Positions 1 to 12,362 of a stretch of DNA of 64,000 nucleotides are shown one piece after another (the stretch's first letter is position 1; each line of letters starts with the position of its first letter). Where the stretch lies: the NCBI GenBank assembly GCA_037367405.1, contig JAZKJV010000155.1:310001-374000 (forward strand), in the 5' to 3' direction. This DNA comes from Ottelia alismoides. Its lineage: Eukaryota; Streptophyta; Magnoliopsida; Alismatales; Hydrocharitaceae. The notes below the pieces were generated by a model. That model did no database searches. It was given only the letters and a program-made list of their open reading frames with translations, and was not told the DNA's origin. The translations under genes were made by a program, and so were the position numbers.

Positions 1-15
1 TCTGAGATCGTCAAA

Positions 16-33
16 TGGCGCCGTAGCTGGGGA
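16..33 (+). other. Primer-binding site of element A (tRNA-Asp type)
   Basis: TGGCGCCGTAGCTGGGGA follows the LTR end after two bases. It matches the complement of the plant tRNA-Asp 3' end (TGGCGCCGTTGCCGGGGA) at 16 of 18 positions. tRNA-Asp priming is typical of Athila elements. Confidence 0.8.
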
Positions 34-1154
34 CACGACTCATCTTTCGTATTTAGATTTTTATTATTTGATTAAGTGATTGTTTCTAATTTTTAGGTCA
101 ATTTGTTCATGTCTCATGCATTACTATTGATATTTCGTTGATGGATATCTAATGTATGTTTTTGTGGCAGGTCCCTTGGTGTTCAAGGAGGCGAGGAGCA
201 GGTGTTCCCTGTTGTAAGGAGCCACAATAGCAAATTTTGGAGAAAAATCGAAGAAGAAAAAAATGTTTCTTGCATTTTATTGAAGTTCATGTAATAATCA
301 TCTTTACAACGGTCTTCGTTCAAAGACTCGTGCGTGCGTAAATGAACGAGATATTTGTGGCTGTGTGGGGATCACCTCACTTGAGTGTCGACCTAGGATC
401 AGGCACGCGACTCTTCGAGCTTCTTTCACATTTTATTATTTGTGTTTGATCATAGGTAGGATACACAATAAATTTAGACAAACATAAACATTGCTTCACT
501 TAGCAAAAAATAAAATATGTTCTTCCCTGCTAATAGAAGCATGTTAGGTGCGGTATTTTCATCGACTTGCATACATTCGATTTTTGGTCTTAATTCAATC
601 CTATTTTTGACGAATTTTTGCTCAAGGTACTGCAAGTTTTCTCTTAGCATAGTTCATGCTTTTATCGACTGCATGGCTTTTTCTCGACCTCCCTTCCTGG
701 CTTGATCACCTAGGTTAATAGAAATTGGGAATGAGCAGTAGACGATGATTGCTTGATTTATGTTTACATTTAAACAGCGATAACCTTAAGCTTAAAATTG
801 GGACTGATAAATGCAAGTTGACCTAAAATGGAGTAAAATCATGTTTTGGGAGAGCAACACCCTTGTTTACGTAGGATGATTTTGATTCAACCTTTTCTTG
901 ATCCTTGCATAAATTAGAATGTTTAATCGCCAATAAAAATGACAAAGTTAATCAACCAACACTTGTTGGTTTCATGTGTGAGTTGGTGAATTTAAAAGGG
1001 TATTGCATGCTTTGTTTGAGCCTTGATTGCTCCGACACCCTCCCCAAGCCCTTAAGTACTCCATTAATCTCAGAAGATTCATTCACTCACTTGTATATCC
1101 ATCCTAACTTCTTCGTTCACCTCATGTCTCCCCAACATCAATTATCCATCTCCG
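34..1154 (+). other. Leader region of element A, no recognisable gene
   Basis: This is the untranslated leader. Around 797-864 it holds the module shared with elements B, C, D and E: a GGGACTG phrase followed by GGGAGAGCAACACCC at 848-862. A 90-codon frame at 905-1177 matches no retrotransposon protein I recognise and runs into the first hairpin, so I do not call it a gene. Short stretches such as the CGACCTCCC phrase near 687 are also found in the leaders of the other elements. Confidence 0.55.
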
Positions 1155-1369
1155 TACTTAGGCTACTCTCAGCCTAAGTATAGGGGGGACCTGAGTCCCT
1201 GTGATTTCTCTACTCATCTTTCCTTCGCTGACACTCAGGTTATTTTTAACCTAAGTATAGGGGGCGTCTGCCGCAGTTCCTGTATATTCTTTTATACTTA
1301 AGTAGAGCTTTGCCTTTGTATCATCTAGTGCTATGAGGACATAGCAAAGTTTAAGTATAAGGGGGTATA
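1155..1369 (+). repeat. Hairpin array of element A
   Basis: Three inverted repeats in a row. The first has perfect 10-base arms TACTTAGGCT (1155-1164) and AGCCTAAGTA (1171-1180), followed by TAGGGGGG. The second pairs 1233-1242 with 1247-1256 with one mismatch and is again followed by a G-run. The third is the terminal module: TATACTTAA (1293-1301) pairs with 1351-1359, CTTTGC (1308-1313) with GCAAAG (1344-1349), and the loop carries ATGAGGACAT. The same family is found in B, C and F. Confidence 0.8.
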
Positions 1370-3183
1370 CCGTATATACAATATATGTACTTTAGCTATA
1401 TTTTGATTTTTTTTGAAAATTTTAAACTTTTTGGGCTAAGGTATATTCTTATGAACTAAGTGGACAAAATGTTTTCACGGCTTTTCTATATCATGTTACA
1501 CTATTTTCAAAGAAAAATATTTTTGAAAATGATTTGAAAAATGGGTTTCACTTATTTTGAAAAAATCATTTAAAAAATGTTTGTAAAAATCTATATGTGT
1601 GACATGGTTTGGAAAACATTTTTCAAGGAAAGTGAGTTTAACTTGTATTCTAACTTTTATCAAAAATCCATAAAAATGAGAAAAACCAAAAATCCTTTGA
1701 AAGTCAAATTGACTAATAAATGCAAATAAGTATCTACTTTTCAGTGAGGGTTTTCCCTTATGTGAGTAGGTGGTTTAGAGGACATCGCGTATGACCCCAT
1801 CCTCAAGCAACATGTTCCGTTCTATGGTATGTACTTACACTATACTGGCTGAAAGCAGATGCATCTACTCATTTGAGTATAGGCAATCATTAGGTCTTTA
1901 AAAAAACAAATGTTTTTTTCAAAACTTTGATGAATGAGTTGGATTGAATCCCCTACATTCTCACTTCCACACAGGATCAGTGATGTTCGAGAACACTCGG
2001 TTTAAGAGGTCTTGAGATTTTAGGTTAACCAACCTTGACCATCAGGGTCTTCGACTTAATTATCCACATTTCCCTAGTTTGCTAGATTTGCGTGATATAT
2101 TGCTTGCTTTATCTCCACCCTTAATAATATGATCAACATTTCACATAGACAATTGCGGTCATGATGAGATGGGTTGAAATTTCACTTGAGGGACTGGGAT
2201 GAGGGATTCAAGTCTGAACTTGATCTAATGATGCTTGAGGATGGGATAAAATCATTAAAGGCTTCATGAAACCTGAGTGTCAGCATTTTTAGCCAGTATG
2301 AGAACTTGGTTCTTGTACTAATCTCTTGACATCTACCTAAGTGCCAGGGTGTGAATAAAATAAAAATGTTGATCAGTGTGCACCAACTCTTGGTAAGAGC
2401 ACTGGAGCTAGACAAAAATAAAGAAAAGAAATATCAATGTTGAATAAAAGCTCTCATTCTACAAAGTCACTCATCAAAGAGCTTCCACCAAAGGCGAGCG
2501 CTCCCAACCATTTCAAAGCGTCCACTTGGACCAACGCTATTAGGACCAGGAGTCGGGCATGCACCAAAAAAGGGCTCTACATCGTAAATGCTACAAGTCT
2601 GGGTGTAGAAGGTATGATAGGTACTCAAAAAAGGCACACCCCGGTGTATTCCCAGGAAAACAAGTGCAAACGACTCCAACTTCTTTTGACGGACGCACTG
2701 ATCAACACCAAATAATAATATGCGTTGAGTAATAAGGCACTCAAGCAGATCCTTGTTCCAATGAGAGGGACAGAAGAAATGACACAACCCTAAACCATTC
2801 ATCAATTGGCCTGCCACCTACTCTTTTAAGTCTGACAACTAAAGAGACAGTGGATTGGACGCAATATTTAACTTATTCCCTAGAGTTGAGGATTGGGTCC
2901 TTAGGAGAAATTATTGGACCATAGACCTTGTGTGACGTTGTGACTCTACTCTCGTGACTGTGGTCAACACTTAGTGTCATATCCTCAGTTTATATGTATA
3001 CAAGAGAGAGTCTGAAAAATTAGAGGAATTGGAAGCCTCTTGATTAAGGGTGGGTTGAGGTCTGAGATTTTGGATCTCTAAAATTGGGAGTTCTTGAACG
3101 AATCAGATCCTGTATGCACATGCGCAAGGGGGTTATTCCAACTCATTCATTCTTTGAGATGCTCGGGGACGAGCATAGTTTAA
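1370..3183 (+). other. 3' region of element A: A/T-rich repeats and a 3' module shared with D
   Basis: From about 1400 to 1700 the sequence is made of short TTTGAAAA and TGTAAAAA phrases, as after the hairpin array in B and C. From about 1920 to the polypurine tract it is closely related to 37680-38923 of element D. Inside this block a 92-codon plus-strand frame (2437-2715) and a minus-strand frame (2467-2817) are both open, and both are also open in D. I see no known domain in either, so I treat the block as a 3' untranslated module. Confidence 0.6.
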
Positions 3184-3197
3184 GTATGGGGGGGGGG
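3179..3197 (+). other. Polypurine tract of element A
   Basis: TTTAAGTATGGGGGGGGG directly precedes the TGATGAAC start of the 3' LTR. This is the expected plus-strand primer and resembles the tracts of D (38909-38923) and B (16563-16576). Confidence 0.75.
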
Positions 3198-6104
3198 TGA
3201 TGAACCCAGTTTCATTATCATAAATTCACATTATTAACTTAGACTAAGTGTCAATAAAAGCCAGATAAAACATTGTTTATATCTGAGTCACAGAATAAAT
3301 TTAAAACAAAAAAAACAACGAAACTAAAATTCGTAGTGTTTTATACCCTTAAAAACACTCGCAAAAACATTTCTCCATTTATTTGACCTCGTTCTCGTTT
3401 TGGTCAACATGAAACTTGTAGATCTCATCAAGATCTACAACTTTCTTGTTTTGAGTTTTTCCAAAATCGGTCTTCCCCCCTCTTTTTCTTATTTTTCTCC
3501 TGGAATAACCTGACTGGGCCACATGGCTCCTTCTGGTTGAGCCACGTGGCCCGTTCATCTTGCATTCCCCGCCCTCTATTCTCGGCCATTCGATCACTTC
3601 TGGGTGCTTCCATCCACGTCGTTCATTCCCGCTCCTTTCCTGGCCCGTCGATCAAGTTCCAGCCTTCATCACAGCTCGCCACGTGTCATGCCCAGCCGTC
3701 GTCCGATCTTCTCCATCTCTCTCTATCTCAGCCGTCATCTTTCCCGTTGATTCTCACCATCCGATCAATGCCTGGACTCCATCCCAGCCGCTCGCCTCCG
3801 CCTGCATCCAATCACGATACGTATCTTGTGCACAACCCTCGATCAACCCTCTATCGATCTAATCTGGGCCTCTAAAACACGCCTAATTCTCAAACGTTGG
3901 ATCTCGCGATCCAACGACTGAGACCCCTTCTTCCTCCTCCATTCATCCCTTCTCTCCCACGATCTCCATCTTGTAGAACCACCGTCCCCTTTCTATTTTC
4001 ACGACCTCATATTCCACCTTCTCCACTCACTAACCGGTCCACGACGAAGCCTGTTCCTCCCTCTTACTCGCGGCCACCCATTCGCTCCAAATCTCCATTT
4101 CCTTCACCCCATGTTCCCCACTCAAACCACGTCACCCACCACTAGAACCTCCAACCTCCCACATTCAAATACTCTGCCGTCGCCCCACTTCCTCCTCGTC
4201 CACCTTTACGAGGGGCTACGCCCAACCCCACTCCACCTCCCCATGATAGGGGGTGGTTAGATCGATGGCGCGATGACGACCTTTGCCTATGGTGTAGACC
4301 CGCAGCTTGTACGACTGCGTCGCGGTGGCTCCGCCCTGCTCGAGCTCGCTGGACCAACTGCCCAGCATGTGTGAAGACCCTGAGCTTCTCCAAGAAGCTC
4401 AAGCCCTGGACTCTCTCTGCCTTAGCCCAGGTAAGCTACTTCGATCTACTTTTGCTACTTCGATCTACTTTTGCCTTTTTTTTTATTTTCTCTTAATTTA
4501 TTAGGACCTTACGCATTCGTTTGCCTTCCATTGAACATCGACTGAGCTTCACCACACCACCCTCATTCATGCGCACCACTTCGACCATCCCATCGATCCT
4601 CCATGACCTCCAACCACTCGACCCATCTCCTCCGCCTTCATGGTAGAGGAGCACCTGAGCCTCCATCTTCTTCGTTCACCCAGGCTTCCATTCCATCCAC
4701 CTCGTGTCACACCTCATCGCTTTGGCTATTGGATCTAACAAGTGCAGGAATCTTTGATTGGTCGGAGATCTCACCGGGGTGCACTTCAAGTTTGCCATCG
4801 CCGGCGATATTAGGTCGACTCCATCATCCAGACCACTCCAGCAACTCACTAACATCGGAGCTTCATCACCATAATCTGAGGATGCTCCATCGAGCTTCAG
4901 ACGTCTCTCCACGCCTGGGCGGAGCTCCTTTGACTTCGTCGGAGCTCGAAGATCGCCATCATCCTCGCGACGGAGGAAGGAGCCCAAAGCTTACAGGCAC
5001 CGTTGGATGGCACCCTCCCGGTGCTCATCCAACATTGCAAATTCAGCCACGTCTACTCTCTCGGGTGCCACTAGACACCATCTGATCGCAATGATCGGAG
5101 GGCCCTCATGAGGACACGTGTTAGTTTCGAGGCGCGAAGGTTCGGTCAACCGAGCCAGCAACCGAAGCTACTCTGAGCCTTCAGAGCCTAACTCCAAGGC
5201 CGATCCAGCCTCCGAGCCAGCCTCCAAGCCTTCCCCGAGCCAACGTTGACCACCGAGCCTAGACTGCACGTGCTAGTCACGTGCGGGTCGGGTAATTTGC
5301 AAAGAGGCCCCCATCATGTCTTTAATTTACAAATAGGTTCTGGAGCACGTGGATCCCACACGCGCTTGGGGTAATTTGTATCCGACCCCCTGCGGGTTTT
5401 AATAATTGCAATTATACCCCCGCTTATGTGGGTAAATATTAGGGAAGGCCTCACGACTTTTGTTATATACCTTTTAGTCCTTCTAGGGACCTGTTTGCTA
5501 TTTTATTTTCATGTTTTCTTGCATTTATGCCCTTGGTTTCTTTTGTGAATATCTTGAGCATCCGACTCCATTTGAGTTGATTTTGGTATTGTTTTGAAGC
5601 TATTTTAATTCTCTTTCTAATGGCATAGTTATTGTTTTATTTTGACACTTTTGATTTTATTGATTAAATTTAATTACATTGTGTCACTTATTCAATGACT
5701 TTCATGCCATTAAGTAACTTGTCAATGAAAATGGCTTCATGAACTATTTCTGAAATTGACTACTAGTCATTGCTCATTGATTTTGTTTAATGAGGGCATC
5801 TTTGCACCTTTGTGAATTTGCATTCTATTTATGATAAAAATCAAATAAAAATGTCTACTTCATGTGTTTGCATATATTGACCTATGGATTTCTAATTCAT
5901 CGCTTAATTGGAGTAATAAGAGTCTAGATATATGCTTAAGAGGCTCGTGTCCCTGAGTTCGACCTTGGGCTTGCCCAAGTAAAAAATAAAATCGCCACTT
6001 GTTATTAGTTGATAATTCTATCGAGTGCTTTTTGACGCATCCGATTCGACCCGACTACAACGCACTAAAACGACATATTAAGGGGATGAATTCCGGGATC
6101 ATCA
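3198..6104 (+). repeat. 3' LTR of element A
   Basis: A 2907-bp LTR from TGATGAA to ATCA. Its first 300 bases are A/T-rich. About 3470-5280 is rich in C and G with pyrimidine runs, and the open frames there (for example 4603-5085) look like chance frames in GC-rich LTR DNA. A CACGTG-based inverted repeat pairs GCACGTG (5266-5272) with CACGTGC (5278-5284). After it come short phrases of the type 'TTTGCAAAGAGGCCCCC' (about 5295-5420). A GTTCGACCTT motif lies at 5957-5966, as near the 3' end of the other LTRs. No TATA box is convincing. Confidence 0.75.
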
Positions 6105-6936
6105 ACTGTCTCCTTCAGGGTTTTATCATTAAGTTTCTCATTTGACTATTGGGAGTTGGTATCGATCATATACTTTTCGAAAGCATATATCATACCCAGG
6201 TGTTGATCATATACTTTCCAAAAGCATATATCAAACCTACAAATTCAGTCAAGCTTCCAAAGCAAGACAACCGTGTAAGGAGTCTGATTCTTCCCAACAT
6301 CTCATGAGTGAGCTCATGTCTTCCAATTTAGTAAATGAACATGTATGATCTCTTTGAGAGATCATATTACTCATATGCCCTTGTATGCACACCATCGCGC
6401 CGTTGTATAGACCTTAATTAGGTCATCAACCTATTGGTCTGCCAAATGTACATACTCACACATATCGTAACACATTTGTCTCTGGTTAGAGGATGCATGC
6501 CTATATCGTGACAAAATACGACATAGGTCTTTGGTTATCTCGATTTCGTTAATTCAACTCTTTGACTTAACTTATCTAACACCTCTGAATATCTATTCCT
6601 ATGTAGAGGACCTGCGTCAAGAGGTCGGTTAGATATCAGCCTTCAGAGAAAGGATTGTCATCTCCTTCTCAGGCTGGAGATGATCTCTTAATAATCATTT
6701 GACGGTGCTTGATGATTCCTTAATCTAACTATTTAGATATTCATCCAAGCACCAGCCTCTATGATACAACAATTGAATCAACAACTATATGATCATTAAG
6801 ATGGCCATGGTACATAACCCTAATTGTACTAAGGGACCTATTATGCAAATTAATTACTCTTCATTTCAAATTAGGGAATGATATTCTCAATAACATTTAT
6901 TGCATAATGGCTCGCCGTGGGCTCACATGTCCAACA
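6105..6936 (-). repeat. Partial 3' LTR of copia element H
   Basis: Closely matches 25338-26166, the distal part of the 5' LTR of the same element. Read on the minus strand it starts TGTTGGACATG at 6936. The rest of this LTR should lie left of the window, separated by element A. Confidence 0.85.
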
Positions 6937-6953
6937 ATCTCCCACTAGCCCAA
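6937..6953 (-). other. Polypurine tract of copia element H
   Basis: On the minus strand the sequence GGGCTAGTGGGAGAT directly precedes the TGTTGG start of the 3' LTR. GTGGGAGATTGTTGG is a common polypurine-tract and LTR junction in plant copia elements. Confidence 0.8.
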
Positions 6954-7429
6954 AGAGCCATTAATGGGCTAATATTTAATCCTACACTCATGTGACAATC
7001 ATAGGCTATTTAGAAAAAACTACTAGGTAAGCTGATCAGTCACTCTGTTCCCGAGAGACTACGCCAAGTCCTTTTACGGCACTTGCATATCTCCTAGTAA
7101 CAGCGCTCGCATCCAATGAGAATGTTGTATCTTATACAACCAATACTCAATTTTGTCAGTTATAGTGTCCTTGACACTACATATCAATAATTATTATAAC
7201 CAGTATGTATTTTCCATTATCTTTATAAGAATACCCTTATTCTTGGAGATCTCTTTCTCCTAAGGTATATGTAGTTAAGACCTTTTGGATCTCTATCCAT
7301 AAAGTCTTAAACTCTTGAAGATAAGACTTAAAGATCACTATCTCTAAAGTCTTGTCATCTTTGAAGATATTGTTATTACTGCAATCAAGTGTTTTATCTC
7401 CATAGTAGGATTAGTAACACTTTACTACT
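6954..7429 (-). other. 3' end of copia element H, no recognisable domain
   Basis: A/T-rich minus-strand sequence between the RT remnant and the polypurine tract. I cannot recognise a copia RNase H motif here, so RNase H is either deleted or too decayed to see. Confidence 0.5.
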
Positions 7430-7554
7430 CCCACTGCATGGCAGACATTTGGCTTTCGTACACATCTAGCATACACAGAGCTTCCATAGCTAATGACTAG
7501 GTCATGCAGCTTTGGCATTCACATCCTCAACCCTTTGAGATGTTATACCTTTAG
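7430..7554 (-). pseudogene. Copia reverse transcriptase, C-terminal fragment
   Basis: Minus-strand translation gives fragments resembling the end of copia RT: a KGITSQRVEDV-like stretch (compare SKxxxPKTPQEVEDM) and, after lesions, YGSSVYARCVRKPNVCHAVG, which aligns with the family motif GSLMYAMLCTRPDICYAVG. It continues the RT remnant found on the far side of element B at 19945-20340, so B split this gene. Several stops and frame changes make it non-functional. Confidence 0.7.
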
Positions 7555-7559
7555 ACAGG
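7555..7559. other. Target-site duplication, left copy, element B
   Basis: ACAGG directly precedes the 5' LTR; the right copy at 19940-19944 is ACAAG. One of five bases differs, a transition. Confidence 0.7.
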
Positions 7560-10500
7560 TGATGAATCCCTGATTCTCACTCTTTACTCTTTTATTTTAG
7601 CTCTTTTTCTTAGCAAAACATAATGTAAATATTTGTAAATACAAAAATTTAGCAAATCACAAGCTTGTGTTAATGTTGCATATTTAGCATGCATATTTGT
7701 GCAAAAATAAAAGAATAAAGAAAAAGAATGAAGTATTTAGAATAAATACGGAGGGACCCGAAACCCAAGAGAAGGTCAAACCTTGACCTAATCACAAAAT
7801 AAACTGAGCAGAGAGAGATAGGGTCCACTTGTGATTGTGTATATTACCTATATTTGTTCATACCTATTTTTGACAAAATAAAATTAATTCATTATTTTAC
7901 AACCTTGTATATATTCCTAAAAATAAATATAAAATAAAAAAAATAAAGATAAAAATAAAAATCCTTCATTCATTGTATAAAATACACCCGTATAGTTCGC
8001 ATTTCCTATTTATTCTATATATGTAAATAATTTGTAAAAATATAATAAAAATTATTTCATACCTCTAAAAATTATTTTGTAAATAAAACATAAAATAAGG
8101 GTATTTATGTAAAAATAAGATAATAAAAATATTTGTATATAATGAATATGCATATTATACCTGTATATAACACTATATATTGTATATACACTAATTTATT
8201 TTTCATAAAAATAATTAAAAATCATAGAAAAATACTTTGAAAAATAATAAACATTTTTTATTTATAAAATGTTTAATTTAAATTCATTTATTATTTTTAA
8301 TTCATTTATCTTTATTTTTTCTTTATTTTGTCTTCTAGAGTATCTTATCCTTTTCCTCGGGCGCTTCTGATTAGCCCACATCAGCGTCGTTGACCTCGAT
8401 CAACTAGCCCTCCCGTCACCTTTTTCCTCTCGAACCGGGTTTGCTTCCTCTTCTTCGAATTATCCCGACCCGATCCGATCGAGTTCTGCTTCCATCTGCA
8501 GCTCCGATTAGAGGAGGTGGATCCTAGATCCACGTCCGATGCTGAAATTAGGGATCCACCTCTCGGTTCGTGCGCATCCACTCCTTCCTTCTCAAACCCT
8601 ACCGACTATAAAATCTCCTGGAGCATCTTCATCTTTCAGATATTTGGCCGCCGCTCCTTATACGATCAGCTCCGTCGCACCCTTCGTGAGTGACAATGCG
8701 TGAGGGGCTTCGTGTAGAGAGGTCTTCGAACCGTGTAGGATCTGATTCAGCGGTTCCTCCGTCGTGCTCCGCCGCGAGATGAGCCAAGCCTCTAGGCCCG
8801 TCGATCAATCGAGGCCATGACCCGCAGAGGTATCCGACTTCTAGCCTACACGACTGCAGCCATCTGGTACGTTTATTTTGTCAAGTCTTCCCATTTTATC
8901 CGATCTTTACCCAGTAGCAGAGCACCCACTTCCTAGCTCCGACCACCTTTTACCGAGCATCTTCTTTCCATTCCGAGCGATCGACCACCTTCACTCGACT
9001 CCCCCCATCTTCTTCACCCCTCCATTCACCTCGCTCCACATAGGAACGAGCTCCCAGCTCTCCTCCTCCGCCGCTTCTTCAGAGAGCCACGTCTCGATCC
9101 ACTCACCGCCTATTTCGTTGTTTGATGGGTCGAGCCATTTTTCCCTTGACCCAGCGTGTTCTTTGTGCAGGAGATAGAGCCAAGGACCTCATCTAGAGGC
9201 CCGAGAGAAGAAGAGGACACGCCCCAGGTCGCTCCAGCTTTTCACGCCTTGCCATGACCTCCTCCTTGGTTCTGGACCATTCTGAGCATCCCCTCCGTTG
9301 TGAACCATCGTTGGAGACATTTCTTCCATCTAAGCAGCTTGCTAGGATGCCGGACCAACGCTTAATCGCCGATTGAAACTCGCTGGAGGTGAGTTCCTTC
9401 CCAGCTCATGCAATTATCATTCTAGCTGTTGGATTGAGACTCCTCCCCATATCCAATCGTCACCGTCCAGTCTCTAGGAGCCTCGACCGTTGAATCCATC
9501 TGAGGATCAAGACAAGGCTGTCCATCCCTGAAGGGGTACCCATAGATCCTGACCTTTCATATTAAGGGGAACGCCCTCGACCTTTGGATGACATCTTAAT
9601 AAGGGGTAAATATCACATAGGCCCCTCTTTCTTTTGCATTTGTTTGCTTAGTCCTGTAAATATTTGTTTTAGTTTATTTACTTTAGACATTTTGCAGTCA
9701 GACCCTTGCATTTTTTCGTTATTTGCCTTTTGGTCTAGCTAAGTTAGAGTCATGTGTGACTACATGTATTTTATTGGGTTATTTGCAAGTTGTGTCCTAA
9801 ATTCTTTGATGGTTATTGAATGAATTACATGTTTTAAGAATTACAGCTATACCCCTGTGAGCCTGACTCACGTGCTCCTCGTGTGATTTCCTGGACTTTT
9901 TGCGACTTAGGCCCTACAATTTTTTCTTGTGTTACTATTTGGCATGGATCTTTATTTTAATTGAAAGTAGGTCCTTGTGAGCTGCCTGTCTCTTATTTAA
10001 TTTAATAAATATCAAATTAATCCCAAAAATTCTCTAAAAATTATTATTGGCTCATGTTGACATGTAGTATTTATGACAATTTGTGTGGATTAATTTCGTT
10101 GCATTTATTATTTTTGAAAGTAACCCTTCTAAAAAATATCCTATCTATTTCTAAAAATCCATAAAAATTCGAAAAATTGTTTTAAAAATTCTACAAAAAT
10201 TCCTGGTAGTGTGTTTTGTTATGTTTGATCTTCAGTAGCATTTTTGTTCGAAAATCCCTTATAAAAATCCTAAAAATGGCAAAAGACCTAAAAACTTATT
10301 AACATCATAAAAAATTCAAAAAAATAAAAAATATCTTTTCAGTTCCTATTTGTAGATTTTTATTCATAGTTTTTCATAAAATGTTCCCTAGGATTTTAGG
10401 GCATTTTAAGTAGTTTTAAATTGCAATTTAATCCTGATTGTGCACTACTTGTGGTTTTGGTCACTGTTTGATTTTTATAGAAATATAAAAACATTTGCAA

Positions 10501-10915
10501 AACCCCAGAAAATTACCAAAAACACTTTAAAAGTATAAAAACCCAAAAATAGTTTTATATTATTTTTTGAGCATTTTTGGTTATAAAGGAAAAAATTATG
10601 TATGCTTTTTTTCTTTACTTGTTGCTTTTACTTTTTTTATTCAAAATCATAAAAAATGGCAAAATTAAAACCACCAAAAATATGTTGTTTCATTTCTGAA
10701 TTTTGACTACTTCATACATTTCCGTGCTCCTTGCGTTCGACCCTGGTTGCTATACCATGTAAAAATAAATAGCGAGACCGCTTACATTTTGTGTGCTTGA
10801 TTGTTTTATTTGATTGAGTGGTTTTCTTCTTCTTGATTGACCGAGCTTGGTGATTCAGGTCGCAACGACCCTTGATTATTTGTTTACTTAACCCGAGTTG
10901 CCTCGCCAGTCATCA
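7560..10915 (+). repeat. 5' LTR of element B
   Basis: Begins TGATGAATCC and ends GTCATCA. An A/T-rich 5' part (to about 8330) is followed by a GC- and pyrimidine-rich middle (8340-9560), then repeated phrases such as TTTGCAGTCAGACCC (about 9620-9960), A-rich ATAAAAATT repeats (10020-10680) and a GTTCGACCCT motif at 10735. Frames inside the LTR (8878-9177, 8381-8581) have diverged counterparts in the 3' LTR and are not genes. Confidence 0.9.
8607..8613 (+). promoter_or_regulatory. Likely TATA box in the 5' LTR of B
   Basis: TATAAAA sits at the junction of the A/T-rich and the pyrimidine-rich LTR parts and is conserved in the 3' LTR at 17632-17638. If used, transcription would start about 8640, giving a U3 of about 1.1 kb and an R-U5 of about 2.3 kb. 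Confidence 0.55.
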
Positions 10916-10918
10916 GAA

Positions 10919-10936
10919 TGGCGCCGTTGCAGGGAA
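10919..10936 (+). other. Primer-binding site of element B
   Basis: TGGCGCCGTTGCAGGGAA lies three bases after the 5' LTR and matches the tRNA-Asp complement at 16 of 18 positions. Confidence 0.85.
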
Positions 10937-12362
10937 GCATGGCTTAGTAGTCATTTTTCTATTTTTGCTTATTTTGGTATCTATCTGATAAAACCATTTC
11001 TTACATTTTCTTTGTTTCTCTTTTCGTGCGAGGAACCGCCCAAGGGACGCTTGGGCTTTCTGTTGGAGGAGACATCACCTGAGGAGTAGCAGAAGAGCAG
11101 GAGGACTTAGTTTTATTAGATAAATAGTTTATTTTCAGCAAATTATTATTATTGTATAATTGTGGACTTGGACTCACTCTTGGACTTAGTCATTTCAAGG
11201 TCTGTTTCGCCGAGTGCCGGTGCACTCGGAGGACCTCACTGCGGCTTTTGTCGAGTTTTGATTTTATCGCCTTACATTCTATTTGATTGTCGAAGTTTTA
11301 GCCCATAGACTTAGGATTTTTGGTGATTGTGACGTAATTAACTAAGGCCCAACACCTAATTGCTGGCCTGTTCCTATAGATCGTAATCGGACCTAGCCAA
11401 TAATAAATAAGAAAAAGTTAACTTGATCGTTAGAGAGACCACGTGCCGCTAGAGATCCTTTAAAGCGCATGCAGGATCTGTTGTGGCGGACATCGATCGA
11501 CCTCCGAGACCAGACTCAGGCCTCTCTCTCTGATTAGTTAGATATTTGTTCTTCACGATCATTATAAATTATTCGTTTAAGGCTGATTCTTTGTGCATCA
11601 TATAATTAGTTTCTTTTCTGTCTTTAATTTATGCACGGATCACCCTACATGTAGAGTGCTGGAGATGGGTACACATTTCTATCTATGCATGCATCATAGT
11701 GTTTGATCGCGCATCTGCTTTTTCGACTTCCTCCCCCTATTTTTGGACTCAAAATAACCAAAGGAAATCAAACAATTTGTTAGGCGTTGTTTTTATTTGA
11801 AAATTCTTAAAAAAGTGAAAACAATAAAATCGGGACTGCTAATGCAAATTGGACCCTAATACACTTTATTATAAAATTTCTTGTATTGGGGAGAGTCACC
11901 CCCTCATTGGTTGGTTTGTCTGCAGCGAGATAGTGACCCGCACACTAGTCTAGAGCCATACTTGAACTCCTTTCAGACTACCGATTTTGCGGTTGGTTGT
12001 TCTCTACTGAGGATTTCACTGAGTAGCCGGCAATCGGTCCAGGACTTACTTAGCTGATTGGGCAGTTCGGTTAGCCAGTAACGATCTGCACCCATACTGG
12101 CTGGGAAAAATTAACTGTGGGATTGGGCCAGTCTCCTGGGAGCATCGGGTCCCCAACAACTCGCTTAATCACTCTAATAGATTGATTGATCACTTAAATA
12201 AACTTGACAAGATTAATGATCGAGCTTTCACGGTCACCAGCTTAGTGTTGCGTAGGTGAATTGGGGGGTTGATTTATTATCTTGGTTGCATTCCAGACTC
12301 CTCCCTCCCACCCTTATTTGTCTTCTTCCCCCGTCACTATCCTTCTCCTCTCCTATCTCCTG
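10937..12362 (+). other. Leader of element B
   Basis: A 1.4-kb untranslated leader. At 11888-11908 it carries a GGGGAGAGTCACCCCCTC motif preceded by CGGGACTGCTAAT, the leader module shared by A, C, D and E. A short frame at 10898-11089 overlaps the primer site and is not a convincing gene. Confidence 0.6.

Larger units (their letters stand above)
1..6104 (+). mobile_element. Element A: non-coding Athila-like LTR retrotransposon
   Basis: The window opens with the last bases of a 5' LTR (1-13, ending GTCA), followed by a tRNA-Asp-type primer site, a 3.2-kb internal region without recognisable gag or pol, a G-rich polypurine tract and a 3' LTR (3198-6104) ending ATCA. Most of the 5' LTR lies off the window, so the 5' target duplication cannot be seen; the bases after the element are ACTGT. 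The element lies in the 3' LTR of the minus-strand copia element H, whose LTR sequence resumes at 6105 and matches 25338 onward. With leader and 3' modules kept but no protein, it resembles large LARD-type derivatives that need proteins supplied by relatives. Confidence 0.8.

Noticed and set aside
4603..5085. 160-codon frame in the A LTR
   Set aside because: Ser/His/Pro-rich, open on the opposite strand too, and located in a GC-rich LTR part; no family match seen.
8607..9300. Host gene exon with TATA box and pyrimidine-rich leader
   Set aside because: The same segment recurs in the other LTR of element B (17632 onward), so it is LTR promoter and leader.
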